A DNA stretch of 64,000 bases from Gymnogyps californianus (taxonomy: Eukaryota > Chordata > Aves > Accipitriformes > Cathartidae), in the NCBI RefSeq assembly GCF_018139145.2, contig NC_059478.1, positions 3,100,001-3,164,000 of the forward strand, given 5' to 3'. The notes under the pieces were generated by a model. The model was not told the DNA's origin. It ran no database searches and saw nothing but the letters and a program-made list of their open reading frames with translations. The position numbers were made by a program, and so were the translations under genes. Shown here piece by piece: positions 37,966 to 51,800 of the stretch. Every line of letters starts with the position of its first letter. Position 1 is the stretch's first letter.

Positions 37966-38346
37966 ACATGAGGAGAGGTTGAATCTATTGGTTTTGTTCA
38001 GCCTTACGAGGAGAAGACTAAGGGGAGATGTCTACAACCACCTCATGGGAAAGTGTAGAGACGATAAAGCCAGACTTTCTTGGAAGTGCAGAGTGATATG
38101 GCAAGAGGCAATGGACACAAGTTGGAACATGGGAAATTCCAGTCATGTACAAAGAAAGTCTTGTTCACAATGAAGGTGGTCAAAAATGTCCAGAGAGTGT
38201 GAAATCCCCGTTACTGGAGATAATCAGACCTAGACTGGATGAGGCCTGGAGTAACCAGATCTAATTGGGTCTTCTTTGAGCAGGAGGTTGGACCTAGATG
38301 GCCTCCAGAGGTCCCTTCCAGTCTAAATTATTCTGTGATTCAATGA
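37966..38346 (+). mobile_element. CR1 LINE, decayed 3' fragment
   Basis: Begins with a degraded form of the ORF2 C-terminal region (CCTTACGAGGAGAAGACTAAG matches the LEKRRLRG stretch) and ends with GGAGGTTGGACCTAGATGGC, CTCCAGAGGTCCCTTCCAGT and ATTCTGTGATTCAATGAC, the CR1 3' tail. The coding part is interrupted and shifted. It is plus-oriented and 5' truncated. Confidence 0.9.
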
Positions 38347-39673
38347 CAATTATTCCTTTATTCTTAGATTAATAATCCAGGAACCAAAAGAGCAGGAAAA
38401 GGTAGTTTGTGCCAACAAACCACCTCTCTCCTGTCCCCAGGCCTTTTTCCTATATTTTTGCCAAATGCCAAACTCAACCTTCTCCAGGAACACCTCCAAG
38501 GTAACTTCAACTATTCTACTTTAACAGTGATTAATTCATTACCTGTTGAATAGCATGGTTTGTTTTCCTACTTCATATTGTCAGGTAGTAGTCTGAATAT
38601 AAAGTTAAGTGGGAATCTAGACTTTTTTGCAACAGCCCAAATGAAAGCCATATGCCCAAGGATGCTCATACTCTGATGATCTCCAAATACAGTACTAAAT
38701 TTTGTGAGCCAGGCCATTTTGTGTTCTTACATTGGAATTATGCTAGTTTCTGGCAAGAAGTCCCAACTCACCCATTTTTACTGTACGCGTTTTAGGTGTT
38801 ATTTACCAGTAGAGGTGTTTTAATTACCTTTTGAACCTGGTTAATCAATAATGAAAATAATAATAAAACAGATCCACTTCATTAAACAGAAGAGAAGACA
38901 GACTTGTTCATTTGCTTGGATTAAGGTGCACTGTTTGCTTCATTTCCTAACAGTTTCACTGCTTTCAGATGATACATTTACATTAAAATAGTCTCCATTG
39001 TCTCTCTCTTTCCAGAACTTTTATCTATTATATAACTTGTTTCATTTAGAGATCTCAAAGCACATTTTATTCATGCAGATACTGAACAAAAAAAGCAGTC
39101 AAAGAACTTGCCAGAGTCACAATTTGCAGTTCATTGTTAAAACAGAACTCAGTACATCCAATTCCCTGCTACTCAACCCACTCCTCCTCTTATACAAGTA
39201 CCTGCCTCAACAGTCGGGGAAAACTTTTGGATGGCTGTTGATGTGCAACGCAAGTGGAATAAGAGCAAACCTTCTCAGTTAGCAAGGGGTCATGCAGCTT
39301 TCCAGACTGCAGTCTCAGAAAATGTTAATGTTATTCTATTAGCGGAGCAGCTTTGCTCCTGCTTTGCTCCCCTAGAAGTGTTCTTGCCATCTCTTCTCAT
39401 CTGTAGGCAGAACGTTTCCCAAAACTATCCCTGGGGACGTATCCTTTCACAGCCTGCCTACACCACTCTAACTGCTAAGGTCAAAATTTGGTTTGTATCT
39501 CTTTACGACAGTGAAGTGCGCTGTACACTGAAAAATGCTGCACATCTAGAAATATTGTAAAGTAGCAAATAGTTCTTGCTTAAACAAATGGAAGAGAACC
39601 TCAGTGAAATTCAAATGATTGTGAAAACAAAGAACCCATCACCAGCAGCTAATAAAGACAGTTAGATTATCTG

Positions 39674-39723
39674 CACTTCTATATTCAAAGCAGCATTACA
39701 CTTCTATATTCAAAGCAGCATTA
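39674..39723 (+). repeat. Perfect 25-bp tandem duplication
   Basis: The 25-base unit starting CACTTCTATATTCAAAGCAG occurs twice head to tail with no mismatch (39674-39698 and 39699-39723). The lack of divergence suggests a recent event or a copy-number polymorphism. Confidence 0.9.
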
Positions 39724-42700
39724 CGAGTATTAAGGAAGAGAAAGAACTGGGAATGTTCCCAAAAGTTCACTAAATCCTTTTCATTCCAAAATGAGATAAA
39801 TTTCTCATGCATATCTACATCATGAGCTCTGTATACAGAAAGGACACAACTCTGCTTTCCATGATCATCAACATGCCTAGCATATTTTTTCTTGCCATTT
39901 GCGCCAAGTCATTCAAATGCGAGACAAGAAACATTGAGGGCAAACGTGGAGGGGCTTAACAGAGACATTTCCTCTCTCTGGTTTCTGGTTGTGCTTCTCC
40001 ATCCTTTCAAGCTCACTCTGCTGTTAAAGTTATTTTGCCTGAGGTTAGATGATATTTGAATAATTTAGCTTAGTTTTATAGGAAGATGGGCTCACAATTC
40101 AGTGACGTAGTTTTATTTCTTTTTCCCCCCCTTTAATTACTTCAGAGCTCCTGTTAAAAGGTACAAGCTTGATAGTTCCAGATGACAGTAGTCCCATTGA
40201 TGCAGCAGGTCAAACTGAAATGCAGACTTTCTCCACGCTAATGCTACTGTACATCCACTCTGAGATGAATGAACCAACCAGGCATGGGTTTAATGGAGGA
40301 GAATGAGAAATGGAAGGAGAGGGGAGGAAAAAACAGGGGCCTTCTGGTAAAACTGGCCTTCTCAGCACCAAGAGGTTTCTGCCATCTTTCTCTATCCAGC
40401 AGTTTTTTCTGGAAGTCCCAGATGAACGGTCATGGTGCACACCCACAGCGGTTGTCCTGAGCAAATGCAGTATCTCCAGCGTATGCAGGAGGCACCCACA
40501 CTTCTAATCAGGAATCTCCCAGAGAGGAAAACTTGAGCCATACCACAGCATAGAGTGAACTTCTCGATCACATATGACAGCCCCTAACACTCCCTATTTA
40601 AAGTGGGTCTGTATCCTGCTCTAGAGCCACACTCCCCCTTTCACCAAAGTGGAAGGATTCATGTTGAAATGGCTCATCACATACCCCATGTGCTGTGAAT
40701 ACTGACAAGGATTCCAAATGTTGGTAACTGATGGGGCAGAGTCACCATGAGAAAACTCTCTACAGGGTTGCTGGTCCTTAGGCACTGCTGACTTGGGCAA
40801 GTCTACTGTAACGATGGAAAGTCTCTTTCTAACAACCTCCTACCTACCTCTTGGGAGGGCCCTCTTCCCCCTACCTTCATGGATTTAACTAACCGTGTTG
40901 TTCTTTCAAAGCCCTCAAAATTTCTTTTTCTATTGCATTTCTCAGACTCCATCTCCCACAGTGCAGTAGCCACACACAGCAGGCAGCAGAACTGCTCTTA
41001 TACACGAAGCACCAGCTTGCTTATAAACCTGACTGACCACTGTCTTGTTAGCAGAGACATTGGGGGTCAACATAGTCCTTTCTTTCCTCCCCTACCCACA
41101 CTTCTAGAAAAGTTCTATGAGGTTTTTAAAATCTTCTTGAACAGTGATCAAATAGAGATAGAACGAATTGAGGACTAAACTCTGTTATGAAGGGCAGGAA
41201 GACAAAGCCTTTCTCCTGCTGGTTGGAAGGTAACCCAAGGTCCAGCTCCTAGGAACTCGGGAAGAGCAACATGTGTTGCGGGGCTATAAGAGCTTCTCCA
41301 GTTATTGGAAGACACCTGGAGCGTGATGAAAGGGTTTCACTCTTCACTGCTCCCAAGACCTGCAAGAAACTTTAGGAGATTATCCAGTCTTTTATTTTAC
41401 TTTATTATTTTTCTCATCTAGCAGTGGGGATCTGTCCTCTAAGCAGAAGGTGTGTGGCATGGGAAGCTCTCAAAGAAGCCAGTATGTTCCCATTCCACAA
41501 GCTCTTTAGCACAGGCAGATTAGTGAAAATTCACCAGAGACACCAGAACTCTGCAAAAACTGATCTACGTCCTGAAGTTTCTGAAGAAACTTGTGCTGTT
41601 TACAGAGGGAAGGCAACTACATCAGTCCTAACAAAAGTTGACCAGACCACCTCATCTGTGAAACTTCACCCTTTAACAGCTCAAAGACAGAATGACAGTT
41701 AGTTGCCACAATTCTGAATTTAACTTTTAACTTTTGTATTAAAAAAAGAGAACACTGTCCTATGAAAAGCTACACTTACACCACTGGAAGGAAACCGGAG
41801 GGGAATCTGGCTGCTGTGACTCCAGTTCTTCCTCAAGTGACAAGGTGTTAACAGGAGGGAACGTAGGCTGTCAAAACATGGAAGTAGGTCAGCCCTCAAT
41901 CCTAGTAGAAAGTCTATTTCTTTTAGTAGCCAATACTAGAACCAGCAAAGTCCTACCGTTCCCCCCGCAGTCCCCATGCCCAGTGATGAACTTGTTCAGT
42001 TAAACAAGTAAGAAATATCTTCCTGACGCCACCTAGGGACGAGGTTTGAAGCAGAAGAATATATAACTCTTCATTTCTTCCCAGCTAACTGCAAAGTAAG
42101 CTTAGGAACCATTTCCTGCCACATAGAAAACAATATGTTGGCGGCACATATGCCTATGTGTGTTAGTGCACCGTACGAAGATCTATTGTTTTGCATGTCA
42201 GTATGTTTGTATACATAAATATTAATGAAATAGAGGCCAAACAGGAACTGAACTCTCTCTGGGAACTGCTCCTTCATTGCATACCCAGGGAAGCAGGGAA
42301 TGAAACATTCAGCAACTGTGCAAAAACTGCTGAAAAACAAACACCACTATCTTCTATTGTGTCTATCTTTTGTATAAAATAACTCTGAGAAACTAAACAA
42401 GTGTGTTTATGCTGCTCTCAAGTGGGGTTTCTTGTTGTTGTTTTTCGTTTTTTTGTTTTAAATTCTAACTTGCTTTAAATAACAAGAACAATCCGAAAAG
42501 TTATTCTCCTTGAGGAACTTGTAAAGGAAATTTGCCTTTCAATACCCAGGAAATTCACTGTTACAATTTAGGCTCTTTCAGCAAATATTTAGGAAATATT
42601 TTACAAAGTAACTCTATAAGCCTTTTGTATTGCAGAAGAAACCTAGTCTTCAAGCAACTATATATTAACAGGCAATATTTACAGGGGAAAATTGTGTTTC

Positions 42701-45700
42701 TTCTGCTGTGCAATGAGACTGTGTTTGTTCTTCTGTGTGATGGCCATTTTAAGGCCACATGAAATTTTTTGTAATTTGCATTGGATAATTGTTGGAGCTC
42801 CAAAGTAACTGGATTTTACATGCTACACAGACCAACTTTGCCAAACTCCTCCACTTTGCTGTTACATCTTCTACTTCTGTTTCCCACCTCTGGCCTCTAC
42901 GTGTGCTACAAATAGTTGTGCGACTGTTGCACGCACAGACATATCTGATCTGTATTTAGGCAGCCATTGGTACTAACCGCTGAGAAACCACAGGAGCACA
43001 CATATTAGCCCTGGATGTCCAGGTCTGTCTTGGGCACTAGGTCTTCTCAAACGTATAACTGCTGCCTTTACACCAGAACATTAAACACACAGATGATGTT
43101 ATTATTTAGAAGGGACTCCATTTCCCATACCTCAGCCAGGAAAAATGTGCTTTCTAGGGATTAAAAGAAGTCATTTATAAAAAAATTCCCTAAAGGCAAA
43201 GTGGGTTTTGTGGTCATTGTTTTATTTCTAAAAGGATTATCAAAATGATTAAGTGCCGAGGCACTGATTTTGAGAGAATGGCCAACTTGCTGAATGTGAG
43301 GCCCTTTCTGAGGTATCTGGAAGAAGCCACCTTTTAAAAATCTTTCTTTAATTCTTGCTGTGACTAGAAATTTTGTAACTATGACAGCACTGTACCATCT
43401 GTATAACAGGATCCTGTTATAGTATCCATCTGGTAAGTAAAGGATTATTTCATCAAATCTTACAGTTTAAAATCCATGCAAGCGGGAAACGTGTTTACCC
43501 TCTGTGGTTTGAATGGAAGAACACAAGACAGCAGAAGAGCTGGAAACTTCCTTGCCCAAATGGACAGACCATCAATATACACAAAGGTTTTGAGATGGTT
43601 AAATGGTTAAAAACGAGCCATTACTTCATCTTTTGTTACATTACACCTCCCTCCTGTCTGAACCTCCTGCTGGAGAGACCCATGTCTGCCAACAGCTTCA
43701 TACAAAGCTGTGGTTTCAAAGAGCTGATAGGCAACACCTAAAGTAACAACAAAGCAGATGCAGGAAAATGCTGTGCTTTAAATACTATGTTATTAACTGC
43801 TTTGTATGAAATACAGAAACTTGAACTCCGGCTTTGTCGTTTTTTCTAGTCCCATTTATTGCTTGAAAGATCAGGGTAATACTTATACAAAAGATTCATT
43901 AGTGAATTTTACAAGTGTATGAAAACACCCAGAACAAGGAAAGGAATTTATTATGCTTTGAAAAGAAAGCCATGGGGGGAGGAAGAGAAGCAGAGAGAGA
44001 GGGAGAGCGAGACAGTTTTAAAGAGAGGCAATCCAGTGACTTTTTGTATTACTCCTGTGGAATTAAAATTAATTTTTAATGTTTCTCAAAGAAAAATGAG
44101 TTGGGCTCTATCCAAGCAGCAGGAAGGCTTAAATCTGCCCCATATTTGACTATTAGTTCATCTCTAGTAGGAGAGAAAAAGAGTGAACATCCATGAGAGA
44201 GGAAAAGACAAATAAGTCAAGAGAAAATGAAAAAAAACCCCACAAACCTTTCAGAGAACATCACAGACTAGTCACAGCACTGAACCAACACCAACATCTC
44301 CCGAGGCTTATACACAAACCAGGATCAGCAAACAGCACTGTTCGGGTGTACACAGAAGCGAGACAGGTCAAAAGCAGCCCGATGACAAAGTGGAGTTGAT
44401 CTGGAAGGCTTGGCGAGTTTCCCAGCCAACTCCTTCAAGACCTTCAATCCAAATTCATCTGAAAATTCAAGCCTAAGTGAACTTCAGAATTCAACAGGTT
44501 AATTCTATCTCAAATGCATAGGTTGAAAAAATAATACATTTCTACTAGCCAAGATACTTCAAGTTGTAATCTCATCAGGTGGTACACACTTACCACCTTG
44601 TATCCCCATTTTTTACCGAAATTATTAGAAATGTTTTTCATCCAGATACAATGTCATAAATCTCCGTTTTAACAAGAAGAAAATAAGTTTAGTTTCATCC
44701 TTAATTAAACACATCTTTGATATAGCCTGCCTCAAAAACTTTTTTTTCCCAAAAATTTTATAAAGAGAACATCTTCCATGTAGGAATAGTTCCCCCCATC
44801 TGCTGTTCTTTGTAAAGTGAAGGAGAGGAATAAAAAAATTGCTTGATCTGTGACCACCTTTGGATAAAGCTTTCTGGCACAAAAATCCTGGTGCCTAAAG
44901 GCATGTTGTCCACTGTTCTCTGGTGCAGGAGCTGATGAGTTAGTGCTTTAAGAGCAGAAATGATGTAGCGTTACTTCCAAGGCAGACTCAGGACCCTATT
45001 CATGAACAAATGCTGCAGTTAAGGTACGTTCTTTTCACAATTTTCATGCACAGGTGTTAAACTGAGTGGCATACACGTTCTTCAATCTTAAAAAGTAAAT
45101 GAATACAGACTTCTCAAGGTTTGCTGGTAGAAGGAATCCTATCAGTTTTGTGGGATACAGCAGTTGCAGTGATATCTAAAAATAATGCATCAGTGCCATA
45201 AAGTTGGCTTCTCTGGTTTTCTCTGTGAAAAGCAATGAAATATCACCCTCCATTTAGGACAATGGGTTGAGTACACCTCCTCTCTTGGCCACCTCTTCTT
45301 GTTTTCTCCATCTGTGTATCATAAACATTTTACATAATTGGTCATACTCCTGCCATTCAGTGAAGGGAAGGTATAGGTCTACTTCATTTCCTTTCAACTC
45401 ACCTCCTGATGAAGAAAGGCATCAAAAACGAGGCTTGCTTAGCATGAATTAGCAGTGGTTTATATGTATTAAAATGTTTAATCTATCACACATGCACCCA
45501 CAAGGAACTCTTATATCCGAGTTGCTTGCACCTTACCTTCTCCCCTAGCATCCCTTCCTCGCTCATCCTGCTGTCCATACCAAACCTGAAGAGATGTATT
45601 TGTACCAATGATTTTAGAAGGAAGGCAGTGATAAGAGAAGGGGAGCCTCTCCCACTGCTGGCCTCGAGCAATTTACCTCAGTGTCAGAGAAGGAGATAAA

Positions 45701-46279
45701 CTCTGTTTACATTCCCGTTCCCTGGAAAGATCATGAGATTATTTAGATGATGTCTGGACAGTGCTTTGAACATTTAGAAGAGCCACATAATGCTAAGCAT
45801 TATGATGAACAGTCTCCCCTTTCTTTTTACTACCCTAATTTCCAAATACATACAGGCAGCCAAAATACAGAGTTGAGTATGCCAGCAATGCTGGTGTAAA
45901 TCCCTGGCATCACACACCAATACGCTCTTTCATGTGAAATAAAAACCTCCTCTTTGAGCATTAGTGGAAACAAAAGACGGGCACTCGAACAGTCAAAGGA
46001 AAAACAGAAATGGGAAGAGAGGTGATTGGAACAAATTGGACTGAGTTAACCTGTCTGCTCAACTCTAACCAAAGGGCAGATGAAGAAAAACATTTTCTGC
46101 TCAGCTGCTATCATGTTAGCCACAAAATATCCCATGAGGCTTACTAGCAGGCCCTGACCAATCGCATGCGAAGTTTGATGCCATCATTCACTGCATGCAG
46201 TTTCTACAGGATGTCTTCCACCTAAAAATCCAGTGTTAAAAGGTTCTGTGGCTCGCCCTTATGTAGCTCTCCTGGAGTG

Positions 46280-48884
46280 ACCTGGGAAAAATGAGGAGCC
46301 AACCAGGAGCCTATGGGTCAGGATCAAAGGGAGGGCAGGGACAGGTGACGTTATAGTGGAGGTCTGCTACAGGCCACCCGCCCAGGAAGACCGAGCAGAT
46401 GAGGCCCTCTATAGGAGCAGCCTCACATTCACAAGTCCTGGTCCTCACGGGGGACTTCAGCCACCCCGATATCTGTTGGAGGGACAACACAGCAGGGCAC
46501 AAGCAATCCAGGAGGTTCCTGGAATGTGTTGACGATAACTTCCTTCTCCAAGTGATAGAGGAGCCAACGAGGAGAGGTGCTATGCTGGACCTTGTTCTCA
46601 CCAACAAGGAGGGGCTGGTGGGGAATGTGAAGCTCAAGGGCAGCCTTGGCTGCAGTGACCATGAACTGGTGGAGTTCAAGATCCTCAGGGCAGCGAGGAG
46701 GGCGCACAGCAAGCTCGCTACCCTGGACTTCAGGAGAGCAGACTTTGGCCTCTTCAGGGATCTGCTTGGTAGAGTACCATGGGATACAGCCCTGGAGGGA
46801 AGAGGGGCCCAAGAATGCTGGTTAATATTCAAGGATCACCTCCTCCAAGCTCAGGAGTGATGCATCCCAACAAAGAAGAAGTCAGGCAAAAACGCCAGGA
46901 GGCCTGCATGGATGAACAAGGAGCTCCTGGACAAACTCAAACACAAAAAGGAAGCCTACAGAGGGTGGAAGCAAGGACAGGCAGCCTGGGAGGAATACAG
47001 AGAAATTGTCCGAGCAGCCAGGGATCAGGTTAGGAAAGCTAAAGCCCTGATAGAATTAAATCTGGCCAGGGATCTCAAGGGCAACAAGAAAAGCTTCTAT
47101 AAGTACGTTGGTGATAAAAGGAAGACTAGGGAAAATGTGGGCCCTCTCTGGAAGGAAATGGGAGACCTGGTTACCTGGGATATGGAGAAGGCTGAGGTAC
47201 TCAATGACTTTTTTGCCTCAGTCTTCACCAGCAAGTGCTCCAGCCACACCACCCAAGTTGCAGAAGGCAAAGGCAGGGACTGGGAGAATGAAGAACTGCC
47301 CACTGTAGGAGAAGATCAGGTTCGAGACCATCTAAGGCACCTGAAGGGGCACAAGTCTATGGGACCTGATAGGATGCATCCGCAGGTCCTGAGGGAACTG
47401 GCAGATGAAGTGGCTAAGCCACTATTCATCATATTTGAGAAGTCATGGCAGTCCGGGGAAGTTCCCACTGACTGGAAAAGGGGAAACATAACGCCCATAT
47501 TTTAAAGGTTAAAAAGGAAGACCCGGGGAACTACACGCCAGTCAGTCTCACCTCTGTGCCTGGCAAGATCATGGAGAAGATCCTCCTGGAAACTATGCTA
47601 AGGCACATGGAAAATAAGGAGGCGACTGGTGACAGCCAACATGGCTTCACTAAGGGCAAATCGTGCCTGACAAATTTGGTGGCCTTCTACAATGGGGTTA
47701 CAGTGTTGGTGGATAAGGGAAGAGCAATGGACGTCATCTACCTGGACTTGTGCAAAGCATTTGACACTGTCTCGCATGACATCCTTGTCTCTAAATTGGA
47801 GAGACATGGATTTGACAGATGGACCTCTCAGTGGATAAGGAATTGGCTGGATGGTCGCACTCAAAGAGTTGCGGACAATGGCTCAATCTCCGAGTGACGA
47901 GTGGCGTTCCTCAGGGGTTGGTATTGGGACTGGTGCTGTTTAACATCTTTGTCAGTGACATGGACAGTGGGATTGAGTGCACCCTCAGCAAGTTTGCCGA
48001 CAACACCAAGCTGTGTGGTGCGGTCGACACGCTGGAGGGAAGGGATGCCATCCAGAGGGACCTTGACAGGCTTGAGAGGTGGGCCTGTGCGAACCTCATG
48101 AAGTTCAATAAGGCCAAGTGCAAGGTCCTGCACATGGATCGGGGCAATCTCAAGCACAAATACAGGCTGGGCAATGAGTGGATTGAGAGCAGCCCTGAGG
48201 AGAAGGGCTTGTGGGTGTTGGTTGACGAGAAGCTCAACATGTCTCAGCAATGTACGTTTGCAGCCCAGAAAGCCAATCGCATCCTGGGCTACATGAAAAG
48301 AAGCATGGCCAGCAGGTCGAGGGAGGTGATTCTCCCCCTCTACTCCGCTCTCGTGAGACCCCACCTGGAGTACTGCCTTCAGCTCTGGGGCCCCCAACAT
48401 AAGAAGGACATGGACCTGTTGGAGTAAGTCCAGAGGAGGGCCACGAAGATGATCAGAGGGCTGGAGCACCTCTCCTATGAAGACAGGCTGAGAGAGTTGG
48501 GGTTGTTCAGCCTGGAGAAGAGAAGGCTCCAGGGAGATCTTATAGCAGCCTTCCAGTACCTAAAGGGGGCCTACAAGAAAGCTGGAGAGGGACTTTTTAC
48601 AAGGGCATGTAGTGATAGGACAAGGGGTAATGGCTTTAAACTGAGAGAGGGGAGATTTAGATTAGCTATTAGGAAGGAATTCTTCACTGTGAGGGTGGTG
48701 AGACACTGGCACAGGTTGCCCAGAGAAGTTGTGGATGCCCCCTCCCTGGAAGTGTCCAAGGCCAGGTTGGATGGGGCTCTGAGCAACCTGGTCTAGTGGA
48801 AGGTGTCCCTGCCCATGGCAGGGGGGTTGGAACTAGATGATCTTTAAGGTCCCGTCCAACCTAAACCGTTCTATGATTCTATGA
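46280..48884 (+). mobile_element. CR1 LINE, long 5'-truncated copy (about 2.6 kb)
   Basis: The longest transposon copy in the window, on the plus strand. It starts within the ORF2 endonuclease domain, runs through the linker and whole reverse-transcriptase domain, and ends with the CR1 3' tail (GGTCCCGTCCAACCTAAACC, then two TTCTATGA-type octamers ending at 48884). The 5' boundary is approximate. Flanking DNA is AT-rich while the element is distinctly GC-richer. I could not identify a target-site duplication, as is usual for CR1. Confidence 0.93.
46323..48796 (+). pseudogene. CR1 ORF2 remnant (endonuclease end plus reverse transcriptase)
   Basis: Encoded once an endonuclease/reverse transcriptase for target-primed retrotransposition. 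Seen in order: the endonuclease C-terminal part (VLVLTGDFSHPDICWRDN near 46440), a Lys/Arg-rich linker, the RT start ([20 protein letters not shown] near 47347, then ITPIF), the RT core ([14 protein letters not shown] near 47638; [19 protein letters not shown] near 47731), [17 protein letters not shown] near 47907, and the catalytic box. That box, at 47993-48004, reads F-A-D-N where the family has F-A-D-D, so a catalytic aspartate is lost. The frame is broken by shifts near 46425, 47505 and 47890 and by in-frame stops at 46858-46860 and 48425-48427. It is non-functional. Confidence 0.92.
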
Positions 48885-51800
48885 AATCACCTTTTTTCTG
48901 CATTTCCCATACACAAAACCAGATAAAATACAATTTATATACTGAGTTTTGCAATATTTAAGTCAGTTTTGATGGTAAAGCAGCTTGAAATTTCAAACCA
49001 AAAGGTACTATAGAAACATTACCAATATTAAAATTAAATACTCAATTCATTATTGGTTTTAATAAAATGTTGTCCTGAATTCTACACCCATTAACATGCA
49101 AACCGCTTTGACTTTAGTGTAGCGCTGTTTCCAATTACAACCAGCTGATTTATCCAGTATGTAGGCTAGAGTCATGATAACACTTTCACTTGGCTTAACA
49201 ATCCATCCATTTTATGAAGTCAATAAAGTGCTGATAGTCCTCAATTATAGTCGAGTTCTATAGTTGTTCTTGTGTACCCAGGAAAAAGGAAATTAGGTTC
49301 GAAATGGACCTCCCTGTTCATCAAATTCAGTCTCCTTTTGCCACAAACAGTATTTCTGGACAATTATTATATAATCCCTTTCTTAATGCATCAAGTTCCC
49401 TCACTCCTCCTACTAGGAAATGTTCTAAGAACCTCATTACTCTGTTTAGAAGCCCCCATCCAATTTCCAGCTTATGCTTGGACAATTCATATCCTTTTGT
49501 TCTTATGTCGACTTCCGCCTTCAGCTTTATAGCTTTTCCCCCGCTGGTACGTACTCCCCCCCAGCTCTGTCTGTAGACAGGAATGATTCCACGTACACCC
49601 ACAAGTCCTTGGGAAAGCACCAAAGGGCTGCTCAGCTCGTTCGAACAGAAAGAACCACAAAGTAAACCCAGCAGCTCTAGAAACCAAAACAGACAAAAGC
49701 AGGAAAAACACAGTAACTGAGTTTTGTTGCATGGGTACCTGGGACCTGCTGGTGCCACAGGCCACGAAAGACACGGGCACTAAGCAGAATTCACCTTCCC
49801 CTGGTCTGTCTCGTTAATGTGGAATCTGCTTGAACCCCTAAAGTACTTTTCTCCCTTTTCTGCCAGTGTTATGCCAGGCATAAAGAAACCCCTTCCTGCT
49901 GCTGCTGCTGCCTGTGCTTGGGAAGTGGAATCTGCAGGGCAGACAATGCTGTTGGCACTCCAGCAGACCTTCACCAGAACTGTGATGGATTGCTGTGCAT
50001 GTCTGCAACATCAATTATGTCCTCAAAATAGTATGACATGTTCTAGCCACATCTTGGTAACCTTCTGGCAGCCTCTTGTGACCGAAGGTGGAAAAAAGAT
50101 GAACACAGTCAGGACAAATAGCGACGCAACTATGTGCTGGGGGGTGAGAGGGAGAGGTAATTTCCCACATATTTGAAGAAAATAATCTCAGGGGATTGAA
50201 AAAATTTCACAGCTTTTTTTCTTCATAAAATCCACAATAAAACCAGACCATATTAAGCAGAAACGAGCCTACCAGAACTTATGAATAACTTGCATTCTTC
50301 CACTGGACCCCAGCCAGTTACCCTTGGAAAAAATTCCTGTTTACTTTGTAGTGAATGTGAGAGACACACAGTCTGCCAGAAGCTGTTACGACAGTAAAAA
50401 CACAGCCAGAGGCTGTCACAAATGGGGAAATCACAGAGAAAGTTAATTTGTTAACTTCAAGGACAAAGATTAAAATAATATCTATTTGGTAGAAAGTTAT
50501 TTACTTTATCACACAGAAGACTTCAGCTGAGTTTACATGAAAGCTATTCTCGTTCAAAGGCAAATTTCAGATACTTCTTCAACAGTTAGCTTGTTTTAAA
50601 ATTTGATTAGATTCACAAAGAAAACTTCTTTTCTTGTTGTTCTCAGTTTGGCTGAGATTAATATTTTGTTCTACAACTGCATCTTTCTTCCACAAAGCCT
50701 CAGCCAGGATGGTTGCATTAGGAGTTCAGATGCCAGGGTCGTTGCTCAAGGCACTTCCTAAAATCTGAGTATCTTGGGGGATGATTAGACATGCTTGCTC
50801 TTCTGGTTCTTTAGCAGTTCAATCCTAAGGTGAGTCCTACCTAAATTACGTCCTAAATTGTAGGCCTGTAATTGCAGAAATCCCAGAAAACACGTATTTC
50901 CAGTACCCACGAGCCTGAATTCTGAGGCCTGATTAAGATGACAAGCTCATTCAGGAGGAAAAAGAGGGTAATATGTAGCCCTTACAGCTCATGCATTTTT
51001 ATATTGTAAGTTTAGATTTATTCTTTTCTGATCTTCAACAAAGGTGAAGGCATTTTTTTATCAGTTTCCATACTTTTGTATACAATATTTGTATTCCTTC
51101 TTTCTTGGTAAAGCTCAATGTAAACCATAAGTTGAACATAAATGCACTTTCTCATGTTCATTTACATTCTTAATTCATCTTTTGATTTAACTTATCTGTC
51201 TTTTATAAGCAACTTTCCTCTTCTCCCACAAACTAATCAAAGGCTCATGATCTACAGATGTCTGCTGTCTCAAATCAGTCACGTGCACCCCAGCTGTCAT
51301 AACTTCTTTCTGTCTCTGATATATTTTCCTATTGTCTCTCTCATTCCTTTAAAGCACACTTTCTAGTCTTTGTTGTTTTGCTTTATACTTAAGACCAAGA
51401 ACACGTTTAAGGCTTTTCCTGAACCAGAATCCAAGAACCGGTGACCTGATAACCTTGTAACAGTAGTAAAAACAGGAGACAAATATCACCTCAAAGAGAC
51501 ACTGGAGCGTATCTGGCCTTGTCAGAAACAGGAAATACCAGGAGCCTTACGTAAAAGATTTCTAACCTAAATTTGCAGACCCAAGGGGCTGGAATGGCTT
51601 AAATATGGTTCAGATAAACATCCAGACTTTCTGATGATTGTCCAAACTCTTTGAGAATCTGGAAGTTTTGAGGTTCACTCATTAGCACTACCTTGAGCGC
51701 ATCCTGGAAGCAGCCTGCACCTTGAAGACAGCAGTGATAAGGCTATGCTTTCTGGAAGCCAAATGCAAAAGCATTAATTAGATCACGTTGGTAGGAAGCT

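Larger units (their letters stand above)
28846..46279. other. Intergenic DNA, no gene recognised
   Basis: AT-rich DNA with short, featureless open frames on both strands. Contents seen: an old antisense CR1 piece at 32260-32560, a 16-bp palindrome at 35713-35728, a MIR-like relic at 37789-37857, a CR1 fragment at 37966-38346, and a 25-bp perfect tandem duplication at 39674-39723. I found no RNA gene, long terminal repeat or exon that I could support. Confidence 0.7.

Noticed and set aside
41220..41260. GGTTGGAAGGTAACCCAAGG resembling an antisense CR1 tail
   Set aside because: Neighbouring sequence does not continue as CR1 on either side.
46311..46832. 173-codon minus-strand frame, and the 202-codon frame at 47861-48469
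   Set aside because: Both are antisense shadows of the CR1 ORF2 remnant.
49327..49758. 143-codon minus-strand frame
   Set aside because: No recognisable domain, overlapping frames in several other registers, and no splice or promoter context; treated as chance.
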